Translations under genes and position numbers: made by a program
Notes under the pieces: model-generated
Databases searched by the model: none
Told to the model about the DNA's origin: nothing
The model's input: only the letters and a program-made list of their open reading frames with translations
NCBI GenBank assembly: GCA_051655155.1
Contig: JBOFZL010000026.1
Span: 1 to 64,000, forward strand
DNA length: 64,000 nt
Direction: 5' to 3'
Source: JBOFZL01 sp051655155
GTDB lineage: Bacteria > Bacillota > Clostridia > Peptostreptococcales > Filifactoraceae
Shown here: one piece after another, positions 43,169 through 52,694 of the stretch
Numbering within the stretch: the first letter of the stretch is position 1
How the letters are laid out: each line of letters begins with the position of its first letter

Positions 43169-44532
43169 CTTCCATACTTGTCTATATATTTTGTCTCCAG
43201 TCTATCAAGTTCTATTTTTGGAAACATCTTAAAAAGTTCCCAAGCTATATCCAACGACGTTTCTATGGTTCTAGCCTCGTCGAATCTTTGGCTTAAGAAT
43301 TTTTGCTCAAAGGCTCTACCGAACTCCATATATATTTTATCTATAGGGGTAAGATCATCCTCACCAATTATTTGAGATAGGGAACGTACATCCATAACTC
43401 TTGAGTAAAGAGCAAAAAGCTGTGATTGTACTTGATCATGGTCATCTCTTGTAAAGCCATCTCCTATACCATCTTTCATCAGCCTTGATAGAGATGGTAG
43501 TATGTTTATGGCAGGGTATATGTTTCTTTGGAATAAGTCTCTTGATAAAACCACCTGTCCTTCGGTTATAAAGCCTGTTAAGTCAGGAATTGGGTGGGTT
43601 ATATCATCATTTGGCATGGTAAGTATAGGAATCAGAGTTATTGAGCCTTTTTTACCTTTTACCATTCCTGCTCTTTCATACAAAGTGGATAGATCGGAGT
43701 AAAGGTATCCTGGATAGCCTTTTCTACTTGGAACTTCCTCTCTTGCTGAAGATATTTCTCTTAGGGCTTCTGCATAGCTGGTAATGTCCGTCATTACTAC
43801 TAGAATATGCATATCTTCTTGGAATGCTAGATATTCAGCGGCAGTTAGTGCCGTTCTTGGAGCAGATATTCTTTCAACTATAGGGGCATCTGCCAAGTTT
43901 ATATAGGAAACTACCCTAGATGAAGCCCCTGATTCCTCAAAAGCAGTTCTAAAAAAATCATAGTCGTCATGCTTTATTCCCATTCCTGCAAATACTATAG
44001 CAAATTTTTCAGTGGAATTTTTTAATTTTGCCTGTCTTACTATCTGAGCTGCTAATTGGTTATGAGTTACTCCATTGGATGAAAATATTGGTAGTTTTTG
44101 ACCTCTTATAAGAGTAGTCAAAGTATCTATAGCCGATATTCCAGTTTCTAGGTAATCTCTTGGGTATTGCCTAGAAACTGGATTCATAGGTCTTCCGTTT
44201 ACATTATATTTTTTATCTGAGATTATAGGGTCAGATTTATCTATAGGTTCACCTAGTCCATTAAAGGTTCTTCCTAGAATTTCTTTTGATAATGAAATTT
44301 CCAATGGTTTACCTGTAAAGGTTACTGCTGAGTTTTGAGTAGATATGCCTGTTGTACCTTCAAAGACTTGAGCAATAACCTTATCTCCTTGTATACGCAC
44401 TACTTTTGCTCGCCTTTTTTCTCCACCTTCGATTTGAAGATCCATCATCTCATCATAGCTTACACCTTCTACGCCTTTTAGCACAATTAATGGACCTTCT
44501 ATTTTTTCAAGTTTAAGATATTGTTTTTGCAT
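43162..44532 (-). CDS. atpB: V-type ATPase subunit B
   Basis: The non-catalytic head subunit (456 aa). The beta-barrel start GPLIVLKGVEGVSYDEMM, the NPVSRQYPRDYLETGISAIDTL region and the SLSRLMKDGIGDGFTRDDH motif are typical. It lacks a full Walker A, as expected for B. It follows subunit A by two bases and precedes subunit D with a short overlap. Confidence 0.96.
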   Translation of the reverse strand: MQKQYLKLEKIEGPLIVLKGVEGVSYDEMMDLQIEGGEKRRAKVVRIQGDKVIAQVFEGTTGISTQNSAVTFTGKPLEISLSKEILGRTFNGLGEPIDKSDPIISDKKYNVNGRPMNPVSRQYPRDYLETGISAIDTLTTLIRGQKLPIFSSNGVTHNQLAAQIVRQAKLKNSTEKFAIVFAGMGIKHDDYDFFRTAFEESGASSRVVSYINLADAPIVERISAPRTALTAAEYLAFQEDMHILVVMTDITSYAEALREISSAREEVPSRKGYPGYLYSDLSTLYERAGMVKGKKGSITLIPILTMPNDDITHPIPDLTGFITEGQVVLSRDLFQRNIYPAINILPSLSRLMKDGIGDGFTRDDHDQVQSQLFALYSRVMDVRSLSQIIGEDDLTPIDKIYMEFGRAFEQKFLSQRFDEARTIETSLDIAWELFKMFPKIELDRLETKYIDKYGRW

Positions 44533-44534
44533 AG

Positions 44535-46319
44535 TTACTCACCTTGCTCTTTCTGATTTTCTAAAATCAAATTGGCATAATAATCTTTGATTTTTTTATT
44601 TAAAGCTAAGAATATTTCCTCATAATTTTCATTTGGAATATTATACTTCATCTTTATAACTTCTTCAAAAAGCTCATCGTTCCTAATCTTTGTAAGAGCA
44701 ATTTGTTGTCTTACTGCATTGTTTGCGTTGTTGTAAAGAATATTTATAACTTTTAACATATTGTACTGCTTTTTAAGGGGAACATATGAGTCCGTTTCAT
44801 GCATAGCATTTTGTTGTAAGAAACCTTTTTTTAGGACCTTTGCTACTTCCAATAACAATCTTTGGTCGTTGGGGAGCACATCTTCGCCAACTAATTGAAC
44901 TATTTGATTTAGTTTATCATCCTCTGCTAGCAACTCCATCATAGAGGCCCTAAGCTCCATAAGTTCCGGGGATATATTTTCGTCATAGTATTCTTTTAAT
45001 AGAGTAGTATAACCACTGTAGCTAGTAAGGTAGTTTACTGCTGGATAGTGTCTAATATAGGCAAGATTTTTGTCCAAACCTATAAATGCAGATACAAATC
45101 GTTTTGTATTTTCTGTAACAGGTTCTGAAAAATCTCCTCCTGGAGGGGAAACCGCACCTATTACAGTGATTGAGCCCTCATTGTGCGAAAGGCTCTCCAC
45201 ATAGCCTGCTCTTTCATAGAATTGGGCAATTCTTGATGGAAGATAGGCAGGATAACCTTCTTCGGCAGGCATTTCTTCAAGTCTTCCGGAAATTTCTCTA
45301 AGCGCCTCTGCCCATCTGGAAGTGGAGTCTGCCATTATAGCTACATGATAACCCATATCTCTGTAGTATTCTGCTATGGTTATTCCTGTGTATATCGACG
45401 CTTCACGAGCGGCCACAGGCATATTGGAGGTGTTAGCTATCAATATGGTTCTTTCCATTAATGGTTTATTAGTTCTAGGGTCATTTAATTGTGGGAATTG
45501 CTCTAGAACCTCGGTCATTTCGTTACCACGTTCTCCACAGCCTATATATACTATTATATCAGCGTCAGACCACTTGGCTAACTGGTGCTGAGTCATTGTC
45601 TTTCCGGTTCCAAAACCACCTGGAAGGGCAGAAGTGCCTCCTTTTGCAATAGGGAAGAATACGTCTAAGACTCTCTGCCCAGTAATTAATGGCTTGGATA
45701 TAGGCATTCTGACCTTAACAGGTCGAGGTACTCTAACCGGCCAAGTGTGATATAGCTTTAATACATGAAGTTTTCCATTTTCATCTTTTACTGTTGCCAA
45801 TTGTTCTTCAAGGTCATAGCTACCAGAAGAAACAGCCTCTACTACTTTTCCGTTTACGTTAGGTGGTACTAAAACTTTGTGTTTTATGAAACTGGTTTCT
45901 TGGGTAGTGGCAAATATTTCTCCACCAGACACTATATCTCCAGATTTTATTAGCATTTCCACATCCCATTTTTTTTCTTTATCAATAGAGAGTAGACCAA
46001 TTCCTTCTGCTATAAAATCTCCTGTCATGGCATAAATTTTTTCAAGGGGCCTTTGTATTCCATCAAATATATTTCCGATAATTCCAGGTCCGAGAGTTAC
46101 TGACAGTGGAATAGAAGTACCGGTTATATTTTCTCCGACTTTTAGCCCTTGAGTTTCTTCATATACTTGAATTGTAGCAGTTTCGCCATCAACAGATATG
46201 ATTTCGCCTATAAGCTTTTTGTCACCGACCACCACCATATCTCTTACCTTGTAGATGCTCATTCCGCTGGCCTTAACAACAGGACCATTTATATCAATTA
46301 TTTTAGGTGTATCACTCAT
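44535..46319 (-). CDS. atpA: V-type ATPase catalytic subunit A
   Basis: The catalytic head subunit (594 aa). The Walker A motif GGFGTGKT is at residues 234-241, with the arginine- and acid-rich GCGERGNEMTEVLEQFP and MADSTSRWAEALREISGRLEEMP motifs following. The non-homologous A-type insertion (about 115-185) is present, confirming V/A-type rather than F-type. GAGGA precedes the ATG. Whether the enzyme pumps H+ or Na+, and whether it makes or uses ATP, cannot be told from this subunit. Confidence 0.97.
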   Translation of the reverse strand: MSDTPKIIDINGPVVKASGMSIYKVRDMVVVGDKKLIGEIISVDGETATIQVYEETQGLKVGENITGTSIPLSVTLGPGIIGNIFDGIQRPLEKIYAMTGDFIAEGIGLLSIDKEKKWDVEMLIKSGDIVSGGEIFATTQETSFIKHKVLVPPNVNGKVVEAVSSGSYDLEEQLATVKDENGKLHVLKLYHTWPVRVPRPVKVRMPISKPLITGQRVLDVFFPIAKGGTSALPGGFGTGKTMTQHQLAKWSDADIIVYIGCGERGNEMTEVLEQFPQLNDPRTNKPLMERTILIANTSNMPVAAREASIYTGITIAEYYRDMGYHVAIMADSTSRWAEALREISGRLEEMPAEEGYPAYLPSRIAQFYERAGYVESLSHNEGSITVIGAVSPPGGDFSEPVTENTKRFVSAFIGLDKNLAYIRHYPAVNYLTSYSGYTTLLKEYYDENISPELMELRASMMELLAEDDKLNQIVQLVGEDVLPNDQRLLLEVAKVLKKGFLQQNAMHETDSYVPLKKQYNMLKVINILYNNANNAVRQQIALTKIRNDELFEEVIKMKYNIPNENYEEIFLALNKKIKDYYANLILENQKEQGE

Positions 46320-46393
46320 ACCTTGTCCTCACTTACATCATAATTTTAGATAATAAATACAAATAATGTATTTATTATCAATATCCGAATTGA

Positions 46394-46996
46394 TTACGCT
46401 CCAACCTCTAAAGCTTCTTTTAGGCTAGATAAAATATCAGTATATTTACTATCTAATAAAGAATCTAGAGAAAAGTTGAATCTGTAGGTCTTTTCCTGAT
46501 TTTCAATTTCAAAGCCACCTATTTTTATGCTTGAGCTTTTTTGTACAGGAATATCTCCAATAGAACCTTGAATTATATTTTTATCCCGTTCAAAAGTGGG
46601 TTCAAAAACATAAACTACCATGTCTTTTCTAATTTCCGTATGGATGCTTTCAGCCTGTTTTCTCACATAGTTTTCACCCATAACACCCATATAGTCTGTT
46701 TTTAGTTGTTCCCTTAAGTTCTTAAAAAAATCTTCATATATGCTTTTATTGGTATTAAGAATTATTTCTTTGCCTTCTTTTAATATTTTAGAGTGTATAG
46801 ATTCGCTTTTTGTTTCTAATTTGGAAACAAAATTTCTTTTTAAGAGCTCAATCTCTTCATATTTTTTTGCTTTATGATCCTGTACTTGCTTTTTAGTTTC
46901 CTCTAATATTTCTTGAATTTCAAGCTCTGACTTTTCTTTTATATCTTCTTTTATAATTTTTTTAAAGCTCTCTATTTTATCTTCAATTGTTACCAT
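46394..46996 (-). CDS. atpE: V-type ATPase subunit E
   Basis: A peripheral stalk subunit. The 200-residue protein has a long charged coiled helix (about 10-110) followed by a small globular C-terminal domain with SIKIGGFEIENQEKTYRFNFSLDSLL, typical of V/A-type E. It forms the outer stator with the G/H subunit encoded at the head of the operon. GGAG lies upstream of the ATG. Confidence 0.88.
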   Translation of the reverse strand: MVTIEDKIESFKKIIKEDIKEKSELEIQEILEETKKQVQDHKAKKYEEIELLKRNFVSKLETKSESIHSKILKEGKEIILNTNKSIYEDFFKNLREQLKTDYMGVMGENYVRKQAESIHTEIRKDMVVYVFEPTFERDKNIIQGSIGDIPVQKSSSIKIGGFEIENQEKTYRFNFSLDSLLDSKYTDILSSLKEALEVGA

Positions 46997-47012
46997 AAAA
47001 TTTCTCCTATAA

Positions 47013-47321
47013 CTATAAACTTATTCCGATGGATTGGTTTATATATTTAGTAATAAAGTCTGATTCTCGCCTTAGCCCATGTCTATCAGGTATCTCAACT
47101 ATTAAAGGAAATTTCCTCTTAAGTTTAGCTTCCATTACCTCTTCGCTTATCAGATCAAATATTTTCTCTGTCAATATTAAGATGCTTATATTTTTATTAG
47201 CTAAGCACTTATTGAATTCTTCAAGAATCTCGCCCTTTTCATGTAATACAACACCGGTTATTCCTGCAAGTCGCATTCCTACAAGGGTATCTCTATTGTC
47301 TGATATAAGATAGCTTGTCAT
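47013..47321 (-). CDS. atpF: V-type ATPase subunit F
   Basis: A small central-stalk subunit (102 aa) with a Rossmann-like fold: MTSYLISDNRDTLVGMRLAGITG at the start, NISILILTEKIFDLISEEV in the middle and FPLIVEIPDRHG near the end. These match archaeal and bacterial subunit F. It lies 16 bases before subunit E in the operon. Confidence 0.92.
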   Translation of the reverse strand: MTSYLISDNRDTLVGMRLAGITGVVLHEKGEILEEFNKCLANKNISILILTEKIFDLISEEVMEAKLKRKFPLIVEIPDRHGLRRESDFITKYINQSIGISL

Positions 47322-47349
47322 ATTTTTTCTCCTTGTAATTGTTCTACAA

Positions 47350-47772
47350 TTAAAGTCTTTGAAGTATCATTATTGATATTACTAGTCCATAAATAGCAAC
47401 CCCTTCTGCAAGCCCAAGAACTATCAAAGTCTTACCGAGAATTGAAGAGTCTTCAGATATAGCGCCTATGGCTGCTGAACCTGCATGACCTACACCTATG
47501 CCTGCACCTATAGCGGCTAAACCGGTTGACAGTGCAGCTGCTAGGAAACCTAAGCCACTACCTTGGCTTGCCACATGTGTAGTTTCGTTAGTTGCAAAGG
47601 CTACATCTGGGATAAGACCAATTACAAGTAGTGCTGCCATGGCCATTAAGTTTATTGAAATGGCTTTTTTAAGACCGGACTTAGTTGTTTTCTTACCCTG
47701 CTTTAAAAATGAGATTCCTGTGATTAAAGTTGCTCCAATACCTACGGATATTAATACTAATGTTGTTTTCAT
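47350..47772 (-). CDS. atpK: V-type ATPase proteolipid subunit K (c ring)
   Basis: The membrane rotor subunit (140 aa) with four membrane helices. The second hairpin carries the normal proteolipid sequence GFLAAALSTGLAAIGAGIGVG and the ion-binding glutamate E123 in LAEGVAIYGL. The first hairpin (about 1-58) is hydrophobic but lacks the matching glycine pattern and carboxylate, so each subunit would hold one ion site. The glutamate context fits either H+ or Na+. AGGAGG precedes the ATG. Confidence 0.93.
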   Translation of the reverse strand: MKTTLVLISVGIGATLITGISFLKQGKKTTKSGLKKAISINLMAMAALLVIGLIPDVAFATNETTHVASQGSGLGFLAAALSTGLAAIGAGIGVGHAGSAAIGAISEDSSILGKTLIVLGLAEGVAIYGLVISIMILQRL

Positions 47773-47792
47773 AATTTTAATTCCTCCTATAT

Positions 47793-49793
47793 CTATACTT
47801 TCGTTTTAATTTCCACATGGACAGGCTCATAATCTATGCCCTCTCCCTTAAAATATTTGCTAAATAATTCATAGTATTCCAACCTTATGGACTGTATAGA
47901 CACTATAAGTCCTTCTAAACCCAGAATAATTATATTTCCTACTATTATCATAATAAAATTTCCTGCTCCGGAACCTGTCATTTGACCTAAAGCCTGAAAG
48001 GCCATAAATAAGCCCACATGATTTATGGCGAAAGCTCCAACCCTTATAAAGGAAAGGGTGTTAGAGAACATTCCCATTAGGGTCTCAAATAGCTCAAAGC
48101 CACTTTCTACAGGGGAAAACATCTCTTTATGACTAAGACCTTCTTGGATTTTCTTACTTCCTATTTTTTCAGCAAGTTTAGGCTTCATAAACATCAGTGA
48201 AGAAGTAATAACCATAACTAGGACACAGATAATAGTCAAGATAGAGGTCATGTTTATGCTAAGATATCGCTTAAATATAACCAAGTTTAAAGCTAAGATT
48301 AAAAATGCCATATAGAAAGTGAAACCAGATATTCCATTTTTGTCAAAATATAAGTTAGCCATATCATTTCTAGCTTTTAGATTTTTAAAACCGATGAAGT
48401 AGGCAATTATCATCATTAGCACTCCAAGAGCCACTGCCCATAACAAAATAGTGTTAACCTCTTCCATAGGCCTAATAACTATAGCCGGTATCATATCTTC
48501 TATACCAAAGACACTACCGTACAAAAAGCCAAATACTATGGACGATATACCAATTCTTCCTATTATTTCACCTATTGCGTCTATCTTTCTTGATAAAATA
48601 AAACCAGTTAAACAAATTACTAAACCCTGTCCTACGTCACCAAACATCATACCAAATAAAATCATATAGGTTATTGCAAAAAACGGTGTAGGGTCTGTTT
48701 CCTTATAGTCAGGGATAGAATACATTTTTACTAAAGTTTCAAAAGGTCTTAATAAAATATTATTTTTTAGCTTAGTAGGTATTTTGAAACCTGAGGAAAT
48801 CTCCGTATCGTCACTAAAATAAACAACCGCACTCTTAGATGCTTTTTCTATTACAGTTTTTAATATACTGGCCTTGGATTCAGGAACAAAACCACTAAAT
48901 AACACAAAGTTTTCACTCTGAGCCATATGGCTTTCCAACTCTTCAATTTTTTCTATAATCTTATAACGATAATAAAGAGAAAATAAATCTTGTAAATAGG
49001 CTTTTCGAAACCTTTCTTTTTCTGTTTTTATTTGATTTCTTTCAATTTCTAACTCTGCAATTTCAGTTTTTTTCTTAGAAATTAATTCATCAAAACTTAA
49101 ATCCACATCCGGTAAGTTCACTTTTTCAAAAGAGAGGGAACGTAAAAAATACTTAGTATTCTCTTGGTAGGCCAATGGGGTTAAGATCATAACTGTTTCG
49201 CTATTACCACTGGTGCCTAAGTGTATCACCAAAGCTTTTATATTCTCATAGTTAGCTTTGAGTTTGTGCCAAGAGCTTTTTGAAACGCTCCCTATATCAT
49301 ATTTTATATGTTTTAACTGAGCAAAGTTTGAAACTTTCAAATTGCTTCCTGAAAAATATTCAACGGCATCAATTATAAGCCTTGCATTTTCCAGAGCCGC
49401 CTCATTTTCTATCTCCATACTCCTAATTCGTTCAGAATTTTCAGACATTTTATCTAAAATCTTAAGTTTTTCCTTATAATTTAGGGAGTCTAAATTATTT
49501 AGCACAAGCTCATTTTCCTTTATATCAAAAAAAGAAAACATATTTTCTAAAAGATCTTTATACTTTCTTTTCAGAAAAACTTTCTCACTTGTGTACGGTT
49601 TTACTTTCTCAATATCTACTCCCATGCTCTCAAAATTTTTACTTTGCGAATCCATATATCGTAAAGTAAAGTTTGATGCAGAAGCTGAACCTGTTATATG
49701 AACTGAACCATCTAACACTATTTCTCTGAGTATACTATGAGCGTCTGGCTTTAAGGCAATTAGATTCATCATCTGCATTCTCTCAACAGCCAT
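47793..49793 (-). CDS. atpI: V-type ATPase subunit I (a subunit)
   Basis: The membrane stator subunit (666 aa). The N-terminal half is cytoplasmic with coiled stretches; the C-terminal half has about seven to eight helices, including TPFFAITYMILFGMMFGDVGQGL and NTLSFIRVGAFAINHVGLFMAF, which carry the essential arginine. Length is normal for bacterial NtpI. AGGAGG precedes the ATG. It lies between subunit C and K in the operon. Confidence 0.95.
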   Translation of the reverse strand: MAVERMQMMNLIALKPDAHSILREIVLDGSVHITGSASASNFTLRYMDSQSKNFESMGVDIEKVKPYTSEKVFLKRKYKDLLENMFSFFDIKENELVLNNLDSLNYKEKLKILDKMSENSERIRSMEIENEAALENARLIIDAVEYFSGSNLKVSNFAQLKHIKYDIGSVSKSSWHKLKANYENIKALVIHLGTSGNSETVMILTPLAYQENTKYFLRSLSFEKVNLPDVDLSFDELISKKKTEIAELEIERNQIKTEKERFRKAYLQDLFSLYYRYKIIEKIEELESHMAQSENFVLFSGFVPESKASILKTVIEKASKSAVVYFSDDTEISSGFKIPTKLKNNILLRPFETLVKMYSIPDYKETDPTPFFAITYMILFGMMFGDVGQGLVICLTGFILSRKIDAIGEIIGRIGISSIVFGFLYGSVFGIEDMIPAIVIRPMEEVNTILLWAVALGVLMMIIAYFIGFKNLKARNDMANLYFDKNGISGFTFYMAFLILALNLVIFKRYLSINMTSILTIICVLVMVITSSLMFMKPKLAEKIGSKKIQEGLSHKEMFSPVESGFELFETLMGMFSNTLSFIRVGAFAINHVGLFMAFQALGQMTGSGAGNFIMIIVGNIIILGLEGLIVSIQSIRLEYYELFSKYFKGEGIDYEPVHVEIKTKV

Positions 49794-49817
49794 TTAGAAC
49801 CTCCTTAGTCCATATCA

Positions 49818-50855
49818 TTATTTTACTTGAATCAAATATTTTCTTGTTTCATCACTACTTAGACTATATTTTTGAGCCTCAGCTATCCTTATTATATTTT
49901 CGCTTTGAACAAGAATTTGTACCATAAAACCTAAAAGTGTCGAGATAGAGTTTTGATAATTCTCCATTTTTTTTAATGTCCTTCCATAAACATATTTTTG
50001 GATATTTCTATAGGTTTCCATTTCTTTATCATCATTTCGAAATAAGTCTTTAAATTTTGTGGTTTGAAGTTTATCTATAACTTCTTGATGACTTCCTGCA
50101 TATACTAAATCCTTTAAGAAATTGCCTTTAATATATTTTCCATAACGAATAGAGTAGTTATATATTTCTTCATTTGATAACTTATAATATTTTTTTGCTC
50201 TTATTATCCACTGTAAATTTGTGGTATCTACGCGAGAAGAAAAATAAAAGTCCAGTATTTCTCTATTTTCATCTGATAAGGCTTTAGATGCATTTTTAAT
50301 AAAAGAAAAATAAAGGTTGTTTAAGTTCATTTCTACATGAAAGTGTAGTCTCAGGATATCTTCATCCACTAATCCTATAAATGCTCTTTTAAAGGGGGTT
50401 TTCTTTAATACTTCCATAGCTTGATGAAGATTTTCACACTTAGCAAGCTTTTCATAGTTTACATGAGTGTTTATATTATACATAAGAGTATCATTTTTTA
50501 TATCAATTTTCTCTTGTTCTACAATGCTCCTAAGTATAATTTTAATATCTTCAAATTCATACCCTGTTAATATGGCATCTATAATTTTCTTATCTTCTCC
50601 AAGTAAAAAATGCTTTAACTTGTTAAAAACCATAACCTCTGCCTTATGAATCATAAATTCTGTAGCGTATCGGTTTTTTATAGAATCTTCTCTATAAATT
50701 GCAATAGGCTCTTTATATATAGGGTTATTTTTTATATAGTCTATAAGCTCTTCTCTTCTTGCAAAAGACAAAATTTTAGAGTAATCTTCTTGACTTAAAA
50801 GTCCTCGTCTTAAAACTCCTATTTTAGCATTTAGTGCATTGAAATTATTGCTCAT
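49818..50855 (-). CDS. atpC: V-type ATPase subunit C
   Basis: The 345-residue subunit that links the central stalk to the rotor ring (like d/C of archaeal enzymes). It starts NALNAKIGVLRRGLLSQEDYSKIL and has helical repeats with FEDIKIILRSIVEQ and DTTNLQWIIRAKKYYKL, typical of the family. Its ATG follows the G/H stop directly (TAGATG). Here C precedes I, while in many bacterial operons it comes after K and E, a change in gene order. Confidence 0.9.
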   Translation of the reverse strand: MSNNFNALNAKIGVLRRGLLSQEDYSKILSFARREELIDYIKNNPIYKEPIAIYREDSIKNRYATEFMIHKAEVMVFNKLKHFLLGEDKKIIDAILTGYEFEDIKIILRSIVEQEKIDIKNDTLMYNINTHVNYEKLAKCENLHQAMEVLKKTPFKRAFIGLVDEDILRLHFHVEMNLNNLYFSFIKNASKALSDENREILDFYFSSRVDTTNLQWIIRAKKYYKLSNEEIYNYSIRYGKYIKGNFLKDLVYAGSHQEVIDKLQTTKFKDLFRNDDKEMETYRNIQKYVYGRTLKKMENYQNSISTLLGFMVQILVQSENIIRIAEAQKYSLSSDETRKYLIQVK

Positions 50856-51170
50856 CTAATAACCACCTTCCAAAATGGATTTGGCAATATTTTCAACTAA
50901 AATTTCTCTCTTTTTGACAAATAAGTTTTTGGTATTTTCTGCCATAGCCTTATATTTTTCTAATTCTTTCCATTCTTGACTTTCAATATTAGTAAGCTTA
51001 AGATGCAAATTATTTTTTTCTTCCTCAAGAGCATTTAAATATAGGTTATCAAGCTCTTCCAACTGACATTTTCTTTCTTGAAGTAATTCATTTTTTTTAT
51101 TCTCCAGAAGTTTTCTATATTCCTCTGACTCTCTATCAATTTCAAATATTTGTTGGACAAAATTATCCAC
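50856..51170 (-). CDS. V-type ATPase subunit G/H (stator coiled-coil)
   Basis: A 104-residue, almost entirely helical, highly charged protein (for example EYRKLLENKKNELLQERK) at the head of the V-ATPase operon. Its size, coiled-coil character and position match the G/H subunit that pairs with E in the outer stalk. There is no strong sequence motif, so the assignment rests on context. The GTG start at 51170 has AAGGAGG about nine bases upstream. Confidence 0.78.
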   Translation of the reverse strand: MDNFVQQIFEIDRESEEYRKLLENKKNELLQERKCQLEELDNLYLNALEEEKNNLHLKLTNIESQEWKELEKYKAMAENTKNLFVKKREILVENIAKSILEGGY

Positions 51171-51585
51171 TTAACTATGCCTCCTTTCAAAAAAATAACA
51201 CTCGAACTATAAGGATTAGATTATGATAAAATAATCACGTAATCTCTTCAATTCAAGTAGCACTACTACATACTAATCCTAGAAATATATAATTTCAAGA
51301 AAAATTTTTATTTTGTATTTGATTAAAAAGAAATTCAGAAATGACCATTGGAAAAATTTTCTTGTGCAAAGGTTAAATATATTGTAATTACTGATTTATA
51401 TAAAAAAAATTAAGCGAAAAAATTAACTTAAACTACCGGGACGTAAAATGCCCTAAAGATAGAAAATTATAGATATCCTGCGTCTATAGATCTAAAAGTA
51501 TGAGAAGAATAAAGTGACATAGAAAGCAAATTAATTTGTAAAGTAAAATAAGTTTATATAACTTAAAAAATAAAAAGTGGAACAT

Positions 51586-51630
51586 AGAAATAAAAACAGT
51601 AAATCCATTGGATTTACTGTTTTTATTTCT
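51586..51630. terminator. Long perfect inverted repeat, probable bidirectional terminator
   Basis: The 22-base arms at 51586-51607 and 51609-51630 are perfectly complementary around a single T. The stem has A-rich and T-rich outer ends and a CAGTAAATCCA core. It lies about 220 bases after the pgeF stop (minus strand) and 415 bases before the V-ATPase operon. Confidence 0.65.
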
Positions 51631-51687
51631 TGAAAAATGATAAATACCATAAAGGTAGAAAATAACGAACAGAAATAAAGGATATCA

Positions 51688-51810
51688 ATGATTGATAAAG
51701 GAAAATATAGTATAAAACTAAGCTTCAAAGAAGACGGAATCGGAAGTTATAAAGATAAGATATTAAAATTATTTAAGAGTAATATAAAAAATCAGAGTAA
51801 ATTTAAATAA
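51688..51810 (+). CDS. Possible 40-residue protein, remotely TnpW-like
   Basis: A short frame with a good ribosome site (AAAGG, six bases before ATG) encodes a protein that starts MIDKGKYSIKLSFKEDG and continues with YKDKILKLFKSN. This layout, a YxIKLxF strand then a DKILxL helix, resembles small TnpW-type proteins carried by mobile elements, which are usually longer. The resemblance is from memory and weak. It could equally be a chance frame or the end of a lost element. Confidence 0.3.
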   Translation: MIDKGKYSIKLSFKEDGIGSYKDKILKLFKSNIKNQSKFK

Positions 51811-51850
51811 ATAAAATTAATATCGGTAAAATTGTAAAGTTTTATGAAGT

Positions 51851-52633
51851 CTATGTTAGGGTACTTAACATTATCATTCTTCCTGCATTTTCTGTTCCAT
51901 GAAATCTATGGGAGTGAAAAAGAGGGTTATTAAATGTATCTAAGGGACAAACTAGTATATTTTCTTCTTTTAATCCCGCTGCAATCAGTATTTTTTTATT
52001 AGTTTCTTTGATGTCGATAAGATACTTATTGCTTTCCTTTGGTGTTACAACGTCTTGCCAAAAATCAAAAGTATATTTAAACTGTTCTACTACATCTTTT
52101 TCCACCTCAAAAGAGGCTTTTCCTATGGCTGGACCTATTACAGCTATCATATTTGCAGGATTGCTATTGTATTCTTTGGACAGACGACTTACCCCAAGAT
52201 ATCCGATTTTTTTAACCGTTCCTCTCCAACCTGAATGAAGGTTTGCTTGGCACTTATTTATAGGATCGTAGATAAGTAGAGGGGTGCAATCAGCGTAGGT
52301 TGTTTTTAATATTATACTGTTTAGATTAGTTATTAGACCATCGACAGGAGGGAGAGTTCGACCATATGAATAGGCGTCGCCTTGATTTAAGTCTGTTATG
52401 CTTATTATGTCTGAACTATGGATTTGATTAGAACTAAATAGGAGTTTATCTTTGGCATTAAGTGCTTCTTTTAAGATTTCGTAGTTGCTTTTAAAATCTT
52501 CTGTGGATATTGAGTTTTCCCTATTTCTAAAGTCCATATCCTTTGTAGTAAAAATGTTATTAAGTCCAAGTTCTGTTAGTCGGGGGAAGGTTATATAGCG
52601 CTTTTGATTTATAGATTTGATTATATAATTCAT
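51851..52633 (-). CDS. pgeF: Peptidoglycan editing factor PgeF (YfiH/laccase-domain family)
   Basis: A 260-residue protein of the YfiH family. The metal-binding pattern is seen in TYADCTPLLIYD (Cys), ANLHSGWRGTVKKIG (His) and GPAIGKASFEVEKDV. E. coli PgeF removes wrongly placed L-serine from cell-wall precursors; other members act on purine nucleosides. The start is set at 52633 (MNYIIK) with GAGG upstream; a start at 52669 would lie within the preceding terminator. It stands alone in its transcription unit. Confidence 0.9.
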   Translation of the reverse strand: MNYIIKSINQKRYITFPRLTELGLNNIFTTKDMDFRNRENSISTEDFKSNYEILKEALNAKDKLLFSSNQIHSSDIISITDLNQGDAYSYGRTLPPVDGLITNLNSIILKTTYADCTPLLIYDPINKCQANLHSGWRGTVKKIGYLGVSRLSKEYNSNPANMIAVIGPAIGKASFEVEKDVVEQFKYTFDFWQDVVTPKESNKYLIDIKETNKKILIAAGLKEENILVCPLDTFNNPLFHSHRFHGTENAGRMIMLSTLT

Positions 52634-52655
52634 AGTTTCCTCATTTCTTGATGTA

Positions 52656-52685
52656 AAAAAAAACGACACGTAAGTGTCGCTTTTT
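52656..52685 (-). terminator. Terminator after the small P-loop gene
   Basis: GCGACACTTACGTGTCG on the minus strand forms a 6-7-bp stem and is followed by a long T run. It separates the P-loop gene from pgeF. Confidence 0.85.
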
Positions 52686-52694
52686 AATTTAGTT

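Larger units (their letters stand above)
51171..51850. other. AT-rich region upstream of the V-ATPase operon
   Basis: About 680 bases that must hold the V-ATPase promoter on the minus strand; I find no clear -35/-10 pair. A 22-bp perfect inverted repeat is at 51586-51630 and a 40-codon frame at 51688-51810; both are listed separately. Nothing else is recognised. Confidence 0.5.
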
